Shown piece after piece: positions 1-7,592 of a stretch of DNA of 64,000 nt. The position numbers were made by a program, and so were the translations under genes. The notes beneath the pieces are model-generated. The model saw nothing but the letters and a program-made list of their open reading frames with translations. It did not search any database and was not told where the DNA came from. Source of the DNA: AC-32 sp963821495 (GTDB taxonomy: Bacteria; Actinomycetota; Thermoleophilia; Gaiellales; Gaiellaceae); assembly GCA_963821495.1 (NCBI GenBank), contig CAWGEA010000003.1, positions 248,001-312,000 of the forward strand. Direction: 5' to 3'. Positions within the stretch are counted from its first letter, which is position 1. The number at the start of each line of letters is the position of its first letter.

Positions 1-1
1 C

Positions 2-91
2 GGGCGCTCCGGCCGCATCCACGGCGAGCTGCGGCGGGCGAAGTTCGAGAGCCGCCTGCGCCGCTTCCTGCGGCGGACCGGCTACCTCTAG
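2..91 (+). CDS. 3' end of an unidentified gene, cut by the window edge
   Basis: Only the last 29 codons are visible. They read in frame to a TAG at 89-91 and end in an Arg-rich tail (…RRFLRRTGYL). The stop overlaps by four bases the end of the convergent Mrp gene on the other strand. The fragment is too short to assign to a family. Codon composition and the tail-to-tail fit with the next gene make it likely to be real coding sequence. Confidence 0.45.
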   Translation, partial: GRSGRIHGELRRAKFESRLRRFLRRTGYL

Positions 92-1167
92 CCGACGACC
101 GGCAGGGACTTGACGATCCCGACGCCCTGCTCGCGCTTGGTCGCGACGACCGCCTCGGCAACCGCGGTGATCGCCTGTGCCGGCTCGGAGTCGGGATCGC
201 TCTCGACCAGCGGCACGCCCTCGTCGCCGGCCTCGCGCAGGCGCGCGTCGAGCGGGATGGTGCCCAGCAGCGGCACCTCGAGCTGATCGGCCAGGCGCTC
301 GCCGCCGCCGCTGCCGAAGGCCTCGCCGCTCATGTTCTCGATCACGCCGAGCAGGCGCATGTTCGTCTTGCGCGCCATCAGCGCCGCCCGCGCAGCGACC
401 TCCTGCGCCAGCGGTTGCGGCGTCGTCACGATCACGACCTCGGCGCGCGGCAGCAGCTGGCCGAGGGAGATCGAGACGTCGCCCGTCCCCGGCGGCATGT
501 CCACCACGAGCGTGTCGAGCTCGCCCCAGTGGACGTCCGTGAGGAACTGCTCGAGCGCGCGATGGAGCATCGGCCCGCGCCACATCACCGGCTCGTTGTC
601 GTCGAGGAAGAAGCCGATCGACATCAGCTTCAGCTCGCCGCGCACCGGCGGCACGATCATCCGGTCGACCGCGACAGGCTTCTGGTGGATACCGAGCAGG
701 TGCGGGATCGAGTGGCCGTAGACGTCCGCGTCCAGGATCCCGGTGCGCTGGCCCAGCCGGTCGAACGCCGCGGCGAGGTTGGCCGAGAGCGTCGACTTGC
801 CGACGCCACCCTTGCCGCTCGCGACCGCGACGACACGAGTCGAGCGGTCGAGCTGGATGCCCTTGCTGCGCTCGGTGACGCTGCCACGGAGCCGCGCGGT
901 GAGGGCGCTCCGCTCCTCGGGCGTCATCACGCCGAACGCGAGCGACACCCGCTCCACGCCGTCGACCGGCGCGAGCGCCTGCGCGACCTGCTGCTCGAAG
1001 CTCGAGCGCAGCGGGCAGCCGGCAACCGTGAGCGCGATGCCGACCGTGACGTCGCCGCCCTCGATCCGCACGTCGCGCACCATGTCGAGCTCGACGACGT
1101 TGCGCTTCAGCTCGGGGTCGATGACCTGCTCGAGTGCCTTCAGAATTGCTTCGCGAGAGGGCTCCAT
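88..1167 (-). CDS. apbC: Mrp/ApbC-type Fe-S cluster carrier ATPase
   Basis: This 359-residue protein has an N-terminal DUF59 (FeS_assembly_P) domain at about residues 1-80, followed by a ParA/MinD-like P-loop ATPase. The deviant Walker A SGKGGVGKST is at 117-126, with DADVYGHSIP and the VDMPPGTGD Walker B region after it. Mrp proteins load and hand over Fe-S clusters in the cytosol. The C-terminal CxxC found in many Mrp proteins is absent here (the region reads ENMSGEAFGSGGG), as in some actinobacterial Mrp proteins. An open frame runs on to 1341, but conserved sequence begins at the ATG at 1167. A TACGCT hexamer lies 8 bases before that ATG. Confidence 0.95.
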   Translation of the reverse strand: MEPSREAILKALEQVIDPELKRNVVELDMVRDVRIEGGDVTVGIALTVAGCPLRSSFEQQVAQALAPVDGVERVSLAFGVMTPEERSALTARLRGSVTERSKGIQLDRSTRVVAVASGKGGVGKSTLSANLAAAFDRLGQRTGILDADVYGHSIPHLLGIHQKPVAVDRMIVPPVRGELKLMSIGFFLDDNEPVMWRGPMLHRALEQFLTDVHWGELDTLVVDMPPGTGDVSISLGQLLPRAEVVIVTTPQPLAQEVAARAALMARKTNMRLLGVIENMSGEAFGSGGGERLADQLEVPLLGTIPLDARLREAGDEGVPLVESDPDSEPAQAITAVAEAVVATKREQGVGIVKSLPVVG

Positions 1168-1175
1168 CGCTCCTG

Positions 1176-1181
1176 AGCGTA
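1176..1181 (-). promoter_or_regulatory. Putative -10 (TACGCT) of the Mrp gene
   Basis: TACGCT ends 8 bases before the ATG at 1167, which fits a leaderless or nearly leaderless start. An AGGAG run also lies inside the spacer, so a short leader with a ribosome site is an alternative. Confidence 0.4.
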
Positions 1182-1190
1182 GCGGAGAGC

Positions 1191-1562
1191 TCAGGCCCCG
1201 AGGCGTTGCTCGACCCCCCGCAGGAGCAGCTCGACGCCCGAGTCGAGGATCTCTTCCCAGCTCAGCGTGGCCGCGTGCGGAGCCACCTCCGTGAGGCGCG
1301 GGAAGGCTGCCGGGTCGAGCGTCGCCCCGCTGCGGCGCCACGCGGCTTGCAGCTCGTCGTCCGTCCAGGAGCTACGGCCGAGGAGCGCGGCGTCGACGAG
1401 CACGATCAAGCTCTGGTAGGCAAGTGCGGCCTCGCGTGCTTCGAACCCGGCCCCTCGAAGGGCGTCGAGCAGCTCCTCCGTGAGCAGGCGCACGGCATCC
1501 GTGCGCACGCCGCCGCGGTAGACGAGCGAGAAGGCCCGCGGGTGACGAGCCTGGAGCTCGGC
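1191..1562 (-). pseudogene. 3' fragment of a TetR/AcrR-family regulator gene (C-terminal domain only)
   Basis: The frame encodes a typical TetR C-terminal ligand/dimer domain (…AFSLVYRGGVRTDAV… then DSGVELLLRGVEQRL). The expected roughly 90-residue N-terminal helix-turn-helix DNA-binding domain is missing. TetR-like sequence can be followed upstream only to about 1562, where it meets the start of a DUF72 gene in a different frame. The first usable start is a GTG at 1508, which would give 105 residues without a DNA-binding domain. It is therefore most likely a remnant left by a deletion or rearrangement and could not bind an operator as a normal TetR would. A misassembly at this point would look the same. 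Confidence 0.7.
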
Positions 1563-1684
1563 GTGTCGAAATGGCGCGCGTAGAAGTCGAGCCAGCGTCG
1601 CGGCGGCAGACGCGGCGGGTAGAAGACACCGTTGCGCCAGTGCTCGTAGTTCCAGCCCGAACAGCCGATCCGGACCGGCTTCAA
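1562..1684 (-). pseudogene. 5' fragment of a DUF72 (YecE-like) gene
   Basis: From a TTG at 1684, overlapping the TGA of the upstream phosphatase gene, the frame reads MKPVRIGCSGWNYEHW and on to YARHFDT. This is the classic N-terminus of DUF72 TIM-barrel proteins, which normally run to about 240-290 residues. After FDT (codon ending at 1562) the similarity stops abruptly. The frame continues for 51 meaningless codons to 1406, out of frame with the TetR remnant that occupies the same DNA. About 85% of the gene is missing. The function of DUF72 is not firmly known. Confidence 0.75.
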
Positions 1685-2469
1685 CTCGAGAGCGCGGCGA
1701 ACAGGCGAGCGCAGATCTCGGGCGTCGCCGCGGCGACCACGCGCGAGCGCCCTTCGAGGTCCAGCGGCGCCTCGCCGAACGGGGGCGCCTCGGGCAGGTC
1801 GATCGCGAGGCCGCGCTCGCGCACGAGCAGCTGCGCGGCGGCGATGTCCACCGAGCGCGCCGCCTTCAGGGAGCAGACGGCGTCGACACGGCCCGCCGCG
1901 AGGTGGCAGAGCGAGAGCGCCAGCGAGCCCATCACGCGCAGCCGGTAGGCGAGGCCGACCATCGAGGCCGCCTTCTCGGCCACGCTCGAGGTCAGGGTCG
2001 CCTCGAAGGAAAGAATCTCGATCTCCTCCTTCGGCCGCGTGTCGCCGAGATCGGCGCCGTTCAGCTGTGCGCCCTTGCCCCTTTCCGCGATCCACTCCTC
2101 GCCGCTGCCGAAGTCGTAGACGTAGCCGAAGAGAACGTCGTCCATCGTCTCGCCCTCCGCGATCGCAATCGAGACGGAGAAGAACGGGATGCCCCGCTTG
2201 GCGTTCAGCGAGCCGTCGATCGGGTCGACGACGATCCGCGTCGACCCGTCGCCGAGGATGCCGGCCTCCTCCGAGACGATCGTCGTGCCCGCGATGCCCT
2301 GCAGACGGGCGAGAATCGCCCGCTCGGCCGCCGCGTCGACCGCGGTCGTCTCGTCTCCGCCTTCGCCGTCGCCGACCACGGGCTCGCGTTCCGCGCGCGT
2401 CGGCAGCTCCTCGAGCACGCGGCGCACGTCCTCGGTTGCGTCGCGGCAGACACCCAGCCAGTCGTTCAC
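1681..2469 (-). CDS. Inositol monophosphatase-family phosphatase
   Basis: This 262-residue protein belongs to the Mg2+/Li+-dependent sugar phosphatase superfamily (inositol-1-phosphatase, archaeal-type fructose bisphosphatase, CysQ). The metal-binding motifs VSEEAG (65-70) and DPIDGS (82-87) are intact. The C-terminal WD motif of the family is changed to SVDIAAA. The GTG at 2469 overlaps the TGA of the DUF1015 gene (GTGA), so translation is probably coupled. The exact substrate cannot be read from sequence. Being next to DUF1015 and a DUF72 remnant gives no clear pathway. An alternative role is in NAD phosphate or histidinol phosphate removal. Confidence 0.88.
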   Translation of the reverse strand: MNDWLGVCRDATEDVRRVLEELPTRAEREPVVGDGEGGDETTAVDAAAERAILARLQGIAGTTIVSEEAGILGDGSTRIVVDPIDGSLNAKRGIPFFSVSIAIAEGETMDDVLFGYVYDFGSGEEWIAERGKGAQLNGADLGDTRPKEEIEILSFEATLTSSVAEKAASMVGLAYRLRVMGSLALSLCHLAAGRVDAVCSLKAARSVDIAAAQLLVRERGLAIDLPEAPPFGEAPLDLEGRSRVVAAATPEICARLFAALSS

Positions 2470-3560
2470 AGGGGCAAGAACAGGAGGCCGCTGACGAGCT
2501 TCGGGTAGAAGTAGGTGCTCTTCTGCGGCATCGTCTCGCCTCGCTGCGCGACCGCGAAGACGTCCTCGATCCGCGTCGGGCGCATCAGCACCGCGACCTC
2601 GGCCTCGCCCTCGTCCACCGCGCGCACCGCCTCCCGCCAGTCGGGGGTGTAGCTGATCCCGTCGTGCCCGAGGCGGTCGACCAGCTGCACGTCGAGCTCG
2701 TTGCCGTCGACCGTCAGCTCGGCGCGGCCGTTCCGGTAGAGGACGGCGGCCGCGCGGTCGGCCGGGACCCGCTCGAGGGCCTGCAGCGCCGCGGCCGGCT
2801 CCGGGAGCTGCTCCTCGGCGGACAGGCGCTCGGGGGGCTCCCGCTCGAACACACGGTGCGTCGGGAAGATCATCAGCCCGGGGTCGTCGAGGCTGACGAG
2901 CACCGCGAGCACGTAGGCGCTCTCGGGCGTGCCGACCTCCTCGTGGTAGGCCAGCGCGGTTTCGTAGCGGTGGTGGCCGTCGGCGATCAGGAGCTGGCGG
3001 CCGGCGAACGCGTCGGCGAGGCCGTCGGGCGAAAGGCGCCAGAGGCGCGCGCCCTCGACCTCGAGGTCGGGCTCGCGCGGCGGCCGCTGCGCCGGCGGCG
3101 CGCCCTCGTAGAGGAAGAACAGCGGCTCGAGCTGCGCCCTGACCTCGCGCAGCAGACGCAGCCGCCCCTCCTTCGGCGCACGATGCGTGCGCTCGTGCGG
3201 CAGGACGACGCGCTGCTCGTACGGCTCGGCCTTCAGCGCGGCGATGAGCCCCTCCCGCGTCCGCGCGACGCCGTCGGGGCCGACGTAGTCCTGCGAGAGC
3301 CACCAGTAGCCGGGCTCGGCCTCCTCGGTGAGGGTGCCGTCCTCGAGCCAGGCGCGCCAGGCGCCGCCGGCGGCGGCCTCGTCGGCGGGGAGCGTCAGGT
3401 GGACGACGTTGTGCTTGTTGCGGGCCGCGAGTTGCTCGCGCTCGGCCGGCGAGATGACGTCGTAGGGAGGTGCGACGAGGGTCTCGAGCGAACCGGCGCG
3501 CTCGTCGTAGCGGACGGCGCGAAACGGCTTCACCTCGGCCACGGGGCCGGAGCGTACCAT
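2466..3560 (-). CDS. DUF1015 family protein
   Basis: This 364-residue soluble protein matches the DUF1015 family across its length. It has the start FRAVRYDE, then LVAPPYDVIS, the LPHERTH motif near the centre and the DGHHRYETALAYHEE motif. Family members occur widely in bacteria, often near serine/phosphoserine or amino-acid genes, but no reaction is established. I chose the ATG at 3560 because a TAGGCT hexamer lies 9 bases upstream; a GTG at 3542 is the other candidate. It is divergent from the OB-HD gene with interlocked promoters, and it heads a two-gene unit with the phosphatase. Confidence 0.9.
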   Translation of the reverse strand: MVRSGPVAEVKPFRAVRYDERAGSLETLVAPPYDVISPAEREQLAARNKHNVVHLTLPADEAAAGGAWRAWLEDGTLTEEAEPGYWWLSQDYVGPDGVARTREGLIAALKAEPYEQRVVLPHERTHRAPKEGRLRLLREVRAQLEPLFFLYEGAPPAQRPPREPDLEVEGARLWRLSPDGLADAFAGRQLLIADGHHRYETALAYHEEVGTPESAYVLAVLVSLDDPGLMIFPTHRVFEREPPERLSAEEQLPEPAAALQALERVPADRAAAVLYRNGRAELTVDGNELDVQLVDRLGHDGISYTPDWREAVRAVDEGEAEVAVLMRPTRIEDVFAVAQRGETMPQKSTYFYPKLVSGLLFLPL

Positions 3561-3569
3561 CCGTGTTCG

Positions 3570-3575
3570 AGCCTA
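3570..3575 (-). promoter_or_regulatory. Putative -10 (TAGGCT) of the DUF1015 gene
   Basis: The hexamer ends 9 bases before the ATG at 3560. It shares two bases with the TAGACT of the divergent gene. Confidence 0.5.
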
Positions 3576-3579
3576 GACT
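3574..3579 (+). promoter_or_regulatory. Putative -10 (TAGACT), leaderless start of the OB-HD gene
   Basis: The hexamer is followed by 6 bases and then GTG at 3586. There is no ribosome-binding sequence in the spacer and no clear -35. Confidence 0.6.
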
Positions 3580-3585
3580 CGCGGC

Positions 3586-4413
3586 GTGAGCGCCATCGAG
3601 TCGCTGGCCGAAGACCGCGTCGTGGAGGGCGTCTACGCGGTCGCGAAGAAGGAGCGCAGGCGGACGCGCGCAGGCTCGCCCTACCTCGCGCTGGAGCTCG
3701 TCGACCCCAGCGGCCGCATCGAGGCGCGGGTGTGGTCGGACGTCGAGCTGCTCGACTCGCGCTTCGGCGAGGGCGACGCCGTGCGGGTGCTCGGTCGGGT
3801 CGAGCGGTTCCGCAACCGCCTGCAGCTCGAGGTGCGCTCGCTCGAGACCGCGGCAGATGCCGATCCGGCCGAGCTCGCACCTGCAATGCGGCGGGACGCA
3901 GCGGAGCTGGACGGGTTCCTGGAGTTCCTCGCCGCCGAGATCGCGCATCCCGGGCTGCGCTCGACGGTGCGCCGGTTCGTGGAGGACGAGCCGCTGCGGG
4001 CCGCGCTGCGCGGACTGCCTGCGGCCGAGACCCACCACGCCTACGCGGGCGGGCTGCTCGAGCACACGGTGGGCGTCGCGACCCTCTGCCGCGAGGCGGC
4101 CCAGCTCCATCCCCGGCTACGAGCAGACCTGGTGCTCGCGGCAGCGCTGCTGCACGACATCGGCCGCACTGCGGAGCTGGAGCGCGGCCCGACCTTCCGC
4201 GTAACAGACGAGGGACGGCTGCTGGGGCACGTGCACCTCGGGCTGCGGCTCGTCGAGGAGCGGGCGGCCGCGCTCGAGACGGAGGCCCGCGCCGAGCTGC
4301 TGCACGCGATCGCGGTGCACCACGACGCGCGCGGCGCGCGGACGGCCGAGGCGTCGGTGCTGTACCACGCGAACCAGCTCGATGCGGTAGCGGCGACGCG
4401 TCCGGTCGAATAG
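3586..4413 (+). CDS. OB-fold plus HD-domain protein, YhaM-like 3'-5' exoribonuclease
   Basis: This 275-residue protein has an OB-fold nucleic-acid-binding domain (about residues 10-85) followed by an HD metal-dependent phosphohydrolase domain. That is the architecture of Bacillus YhaM, a 3'-5' exoribonuclease also active on DNA. Metal ligands visible are H160 (LLEHTVG), the H190-D191 pair in LLHDIGR, a later HVHLG and the AVHHD pair near residue 245. Length and order match the family (about 310 residues). The GTG start is set by a TAGACT hexamer 6 bases upstream. RNA turnover is the likely role, but no activity can be proven from sequence. Confidence 0.85.
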   Translation: MSAIESLAEDRVVEGVYAVAKKERRRTRAGSPYLALELVDPSGRIEARVWSDVELLDSRFGEGDAVRVLGRVERFRNRLQLEVRSLETAADADPAELAPAMRRDAAELDGFLEFLAAEIAHPGLRSTVRRFVEDEPLRAALRGLPAAETHHAYAGGLLEHTVGVATLCREAAQLHPRLRADLVLAAALLHDIGRTAELERGPTFRVTDEGRLLGHVHLGLRLVEERAAALETEARAELLHAIAVHHDARGARTAEASVLYHANQLDAVAATRPVE

Positions 4414-4419
4414 CCGCCG

Positions 4420-6585
4420 CTAGCGCTTCGTGCGAACGGTGATGCTGACCGGGCTACTGGTCGTGACGGCGCCCGAGTTGTCGGTCGCGCGGGCTGTCAG
4501 CACGTGGTTTCCGGGCGGGACGTTCTTCCACGTGTAGGAGTAAGGCGCGCTCGTGTCCTGGCCGAGCAAGGTCGTGCCGTCGCGGAACTCGACCTTCGTG
4601 ACGGTGCCGTCGGAATCGCTCGCCATTGCGGTGATCGTGATCGTCGGCTTCCACGGGAAGATCGCGCCGTTTGCGGGTGCTGTGATGCTCACGGTCGGTG
4701 AGGCGTTGCTGGCACTGACCGTGACCGTCGACGCCACGCTCGTGGTGACCCCGCCGAGGTCGTCGGTCGCGCGGGCGGTCAGCGTGTAGGTCCCCGCGCC
4801 GACGCCGCTCCACGTGAAGCTGTACGGCGCGCTCGTGTCCTCCCCGAGCTTCGTCTGGCCGTTGAAGAACTCCACCTTCGCGACCGTGCCGTCGGCGTCG
4901 GATGCGACCGCGGCGAGCGTCACGTTTGCGGGCGCGGTGAAGGTGGCGCCGTCGCTTGGTTGCGTGAGCGTCACGGTCGGCTGGGAGTTGCCCTGGACGC
5001 TCACCATGCGGGCGACCGAAGGCACGCCGTTGGCGTCGATGATGAACAGCATGTAGAAGCCGGGCGGAGCGACGTTGGCATTGGCCGGCGCGCTCGCGGT
5101 GAGGCTCGTGGCGCCGGCGGTGAAGGCCAGCGGGACGTAGCGCTGCTCCATGTTGTTCGAGTGCGTGACGGCGCCCAGGCGAACGAGGGCGACCTTGCGG
5201 ATCGCCGACGGGTTGCCGGTCGAGATCTCCATGGCCGCCCCGTAGCTCGTGGCCGTCGGTGCGGCGTCGATGGTGGGGCGCGGCGCGAGCGTGCCGTCGG
5301 CCTGGAAGAGGTACGGCGGCGAGAAGACCTGGGCATTCTTCGCGAGGTAGCCCACCTGATCGCACGTGCCGCAGATCCCGCCGCCGGAGGAGAGGACGCG
5401 CCCGTCGGGCAGCAGCAGCGCGGTCGAGTGGTACTGGCGCGTGATCTGCTCAGCAGCCAGGGTCCGCCACTGGCCGGTGGCGGGATCCCACTGCTCGGCC
5501 GCGTACACGCCGGCGTTGAGGTCGACGAGCCCGGCGCCCGACGAGTTGCCGCCCGTGGCCAGGACGGTTCCATCGGCGAGCACGGTCAGGTTGTGCTGCC
5601 TGCGGCCGAAGGCCATCTGCGCCGTAGGCGTGACCTGCGGCGTGGCACCGTTCACGTCGACGACCCGCGCATCCTTCGTCGAGGCGCCGCCGCCCGCGAC
5701 GAGCATCTTTCCGACGTCGAAGAGCGCGTGGCCACCGTAGTCGCGGTTGATCGCGTCGCGCTGACCAAACGTCTGCCAGGCGCCGGTGCCGGCCGTGTCG
5801 AGCGCGCGCAGCGTCTGGTCGGGGCCGGAGTAGAACGCCCGGCCGCTCGGAGCGACGTCGATCCAGGGGTACAACGGCAGGCTGAGCGACGCGGTGCTGA
5901 GCGCACGCAGGCTGCCTGCCGGCGTCCGGACTTCTGGCGTGTCGACGCGGCCCGACGTGATGAGCATCTCGCCGTTGCTCAACGGCGTGACGGTCGGATA
6001 CCAGCGCCCACCCAACATGTTCGGACCGAGGCTCCACAGGTTCGTCACGGGATCGAAGAGGTGCGTCTGGACGATGCCGTTGAGTTGCTGGTCCTTGTTC
6101 CCGCCGGCCATGAACATCCGACCGTCGGGGAGATGCGCGAGGCCGCTGCAGAAGATGTTGAAACCGGTGTCGACGTCGACCGGGGTCTGCGTTCCCGTCG
6201 CCGGATCCCACACCGTCGCGCGTGTGTGGTCCTGCACGGGGTACGTCTCGGTCGCGTTGTCGCCAATCGAGTCATAGGCCAGCACCTTGCCGTTCGGCAG
6301 CAGCGCGACGTGCACGCCGACGACCGGCCAGCTGACGACCGGGCCCCACTCACCCACGTCCTGCGGCGCCCCCGCGACCGCGGCGGCTGCCGCCTGTGCG
6401 GCGCGTCTCGTGACGGCGCGGGTGTGCGCGTCGAGCGCCCGCTCCTGCGTGGGTGTGAGCGTGACCGCGTCCTCGGCCGCGTGGCCGGCGGCGGTATTGA
6501 CACCATCGTGTGCTCCGGCGCCCGGCGCAACGAGCGCAATCACGGCGGCGAACGCAGCGAGCGTGACGCCAAATCGGTACGCCAA
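4420..6585 (-). CDS. Secreted galactose oxidase/glyoxal oxidase-like radical copper oxidase with two Ig-like domains
   Basis: This 721-residue protein has a signal peptide (about 1-25), a seven-bladed kelch-type propeller (about 85-440), a DUF1929 galactose-oxidase C-terminal domain (about 440-530) and two tandem Big/Ig-like repeats (about 535-620 and 630-715). The residues of the radical copper site are all present: Cys146 in FCSG, Tyr196 in RWYP, Tyr385-His386 in QYHS and His475 in VTHSNN. It should oxidise an alcohol or aldehyde to give H2O2 outside the cell, but the substrate is unknown. The start is a TTG with a good AAGGGGAG ribosome site 7 bases upstream. It stands alone, convergent with the OB-HD gene. 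Confidence 0.88.
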   Translation of the reverse strand: MAYRFGVTLAAFAAVIALVAPGAGAHDGVNTAAGHAAEDAVTLTPTQERALDAHTRAVTRRAAQAAAAAVAGAPQDVGEWGPVVSWPVVGVHVALLPNGKVLAYDSIGDNATETYPVQDHTRATVWDPATGTQTPVDVDTGFNIFCSGLAHLPDGRMFMAGGNKDQQLNGIVQTHLFDPVTNLWSLGPNMLGGRWYPTVTPLSNGEMLITSGRVDTPEVRTPAGSLRALSTASLSLPLYPWIDVAPSGRAFYSGPDQTLRALDTAGTGAWQTFGQRDAINRDYGGHALFDVGKMLVAGGGASTKDARVVDVNGATPQVTPTAQMAFGRRQHNLTVLADGTVLATGGNSSGAGLVDLNAGVYAAEQWDPATGQWRTLAAEQITRQYHSTALLLPDGRVLSSGGGICGTCDQVGYLAKNAQVFSPPYLFQADGTLAPRPTIDAAPTATSYGAAMEISTGNPSAIRKVALVRLGAVTHSNNMEQRYVPLAFTAGATSLTASAPANANVAPPGFYMLFIIDANGVPSVARMVSVQGNSQPTVTLTQPSDGATFTAPANVTLAAVASDADGTVAKVEFFNGQTKLGEDTSAPYSFTWSGVGAGTYTLTARATDDLGGVTTSVASTVTVSASNASPTVSITAPANGAIFPWKPTITITAMASDSDGTVTKVEFRDGTTLLGQDTSAPYSYTWKNVPPGNHVLTARATDNSGAVTTSSPVSITVRTKR

Positions 6586-6667
6586 GGTCTTACTCCCCTT
6601 CCGCAGAATCCTCTGGAAGGTAGGCGGCGCGGCCGAACGTAGCTACTGGCCTAAGGTCGAGTATGCG

Positions 6668-7588
6668 CTAGACGTTGAAGCGAACGGTGAGCACGTCGCC
6701 GTCCTGAACCTCGTAGGTCTTGCCTTCCAGCCGTTGCAGCCCACGGCGCGCCGCGTCCGCGTAGCTCCCGCTCTCGACGAGATCCTCCCAGCGCACCACC
6801 TCGCAGCGGATGAAGCCGCGTGCGATGTCGCTGTGGATCGTCGCGGCCGCGTCCAGCGCGGTCTCCCCTCGCCGCAACGTCCAGCCGCGCGCCTCCTTCT
6901 CGCCCGCGGTGAAGAACGTGAGCAGGCCCAGCGCCTCGAACAGCCGGTGCACGACCTCCTCCAGCGCCGAGGGCCCATCGCGGAACGCTGCCGCCTCGTC
7001 CTCGGGGAGCTCAGCGAGCTCGGCCTCGAGCTTGAGGTCGATCCCACCCGGCCCGTTCACTACGGGCACGACCGGCTTCGTCGTCAGCGGCTCGAGCTCG
7101 GGCGGCAGCTCGCCTTCCCACTCGCGCAGCGACCGGCCGGCATCGACGTGCGCGAGCACGCGCTCGAGGTCGGCCACCTCCTGCCGAAGCCGCGCGTCGC
7201 CCGACTTCGCCTGCTTCGCCACCCGCTCGAGCCGCCGTTCGATGTGGTCGCGATCCGCCACGAGCAGCTCGAGCTCCAGCCGCTCGAGGTCTCCGGCGGG
7301 ATCGGCCCCGGCAGAGAATCCGTCGGCGACGGCCACCAGCGCGTCGACACGACGCAGGTTGCCGAGCAGCTGCGGCCCCGTGCCCGGCACGTCGACGACG
7401 CGCGCCGCGGCAGGCGTGACCTTGGCAGCCGCCACGACCTGCGCGATCCGCCCGAGCCGGCCGTCCGCGATCGGCGCCATCCCGACGTGCTCCTTGCCGA
7501 AGTCCGGGCCGACGCCCGCGCTCGTGAGCACGTTGAAGAGCGTGGTCTTCCCGGCCGCCGGAAGGCCGACGATTCCTGCCTCGAGCAC
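6668..7588 (-). CDS. ychF: Short, divergent YchF/OLA1-family P-loop protein
   Basis: This 306-residue protein matches YchF at both ends: GIVGLPAAGKTTLFN at the N-terminus and a full C-terminal TGS/DUF933 region (FFTAGEKEARGW… to LEGKTYEVQDGDVLTVRFNV). It is about 55 residues shorter than typical YchF. The middle has changed: G3 reads VDVPGTG instead of DIAGLV, and the NxxE (ATP-specifying G4) motif is replaced by PVVNGPGG. YchF binds ribosomes and hydrolyses ATP, so nucleotide preference here may be altered. The GTG at 7588 lies 4 bases after the sigma factor stop, and the two look like one operon. Confidence 0.85.
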   Translation of the reverse strand: MLEAGIVGLPAAGKTTLFNVLTSAGVGPDFGKEHVGMAPIADGRLGRIAQVVAAAKVTPAAARVVDVPGTGPQLLGNLRRVDALVAVADGFSAGADPAGDLERLELELLVADRDHIERRLERVAKQAKSGDARLRQEVADLERVLAHVDAGRSLREWEGELPPELEPLTTKPVVPVVNGPGGIDLKLEAELAELPEDEAAAFRDGPSALEEVVHRLFEALGLLTFFTAGEKEARGWTLRRGETALDAAATIHSDIARGFIRCEVVRWEDLVESGSYADAARRGLQRLEGKTYEVQDGDVLTVRFNV

Positions 7589-7592
7589 CTGC

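Noticed and set aside
1406..1684. A hybrid 92-residue protein starting as DUF72
   Set aside because: The last 51 codons are out of frame with the TetR remnant and match nothing. I treat it as a broken gene, not as a new fusion protein.
2067..4442. A 791-codon open frame on the plus strand, and many similar long frames elsewhere
   Set aside because: It is Arg/Ala-rich, has no domain match and lies antisense to the phosphatase and DUF1015 genes. High GC keeps such shadow frames open.
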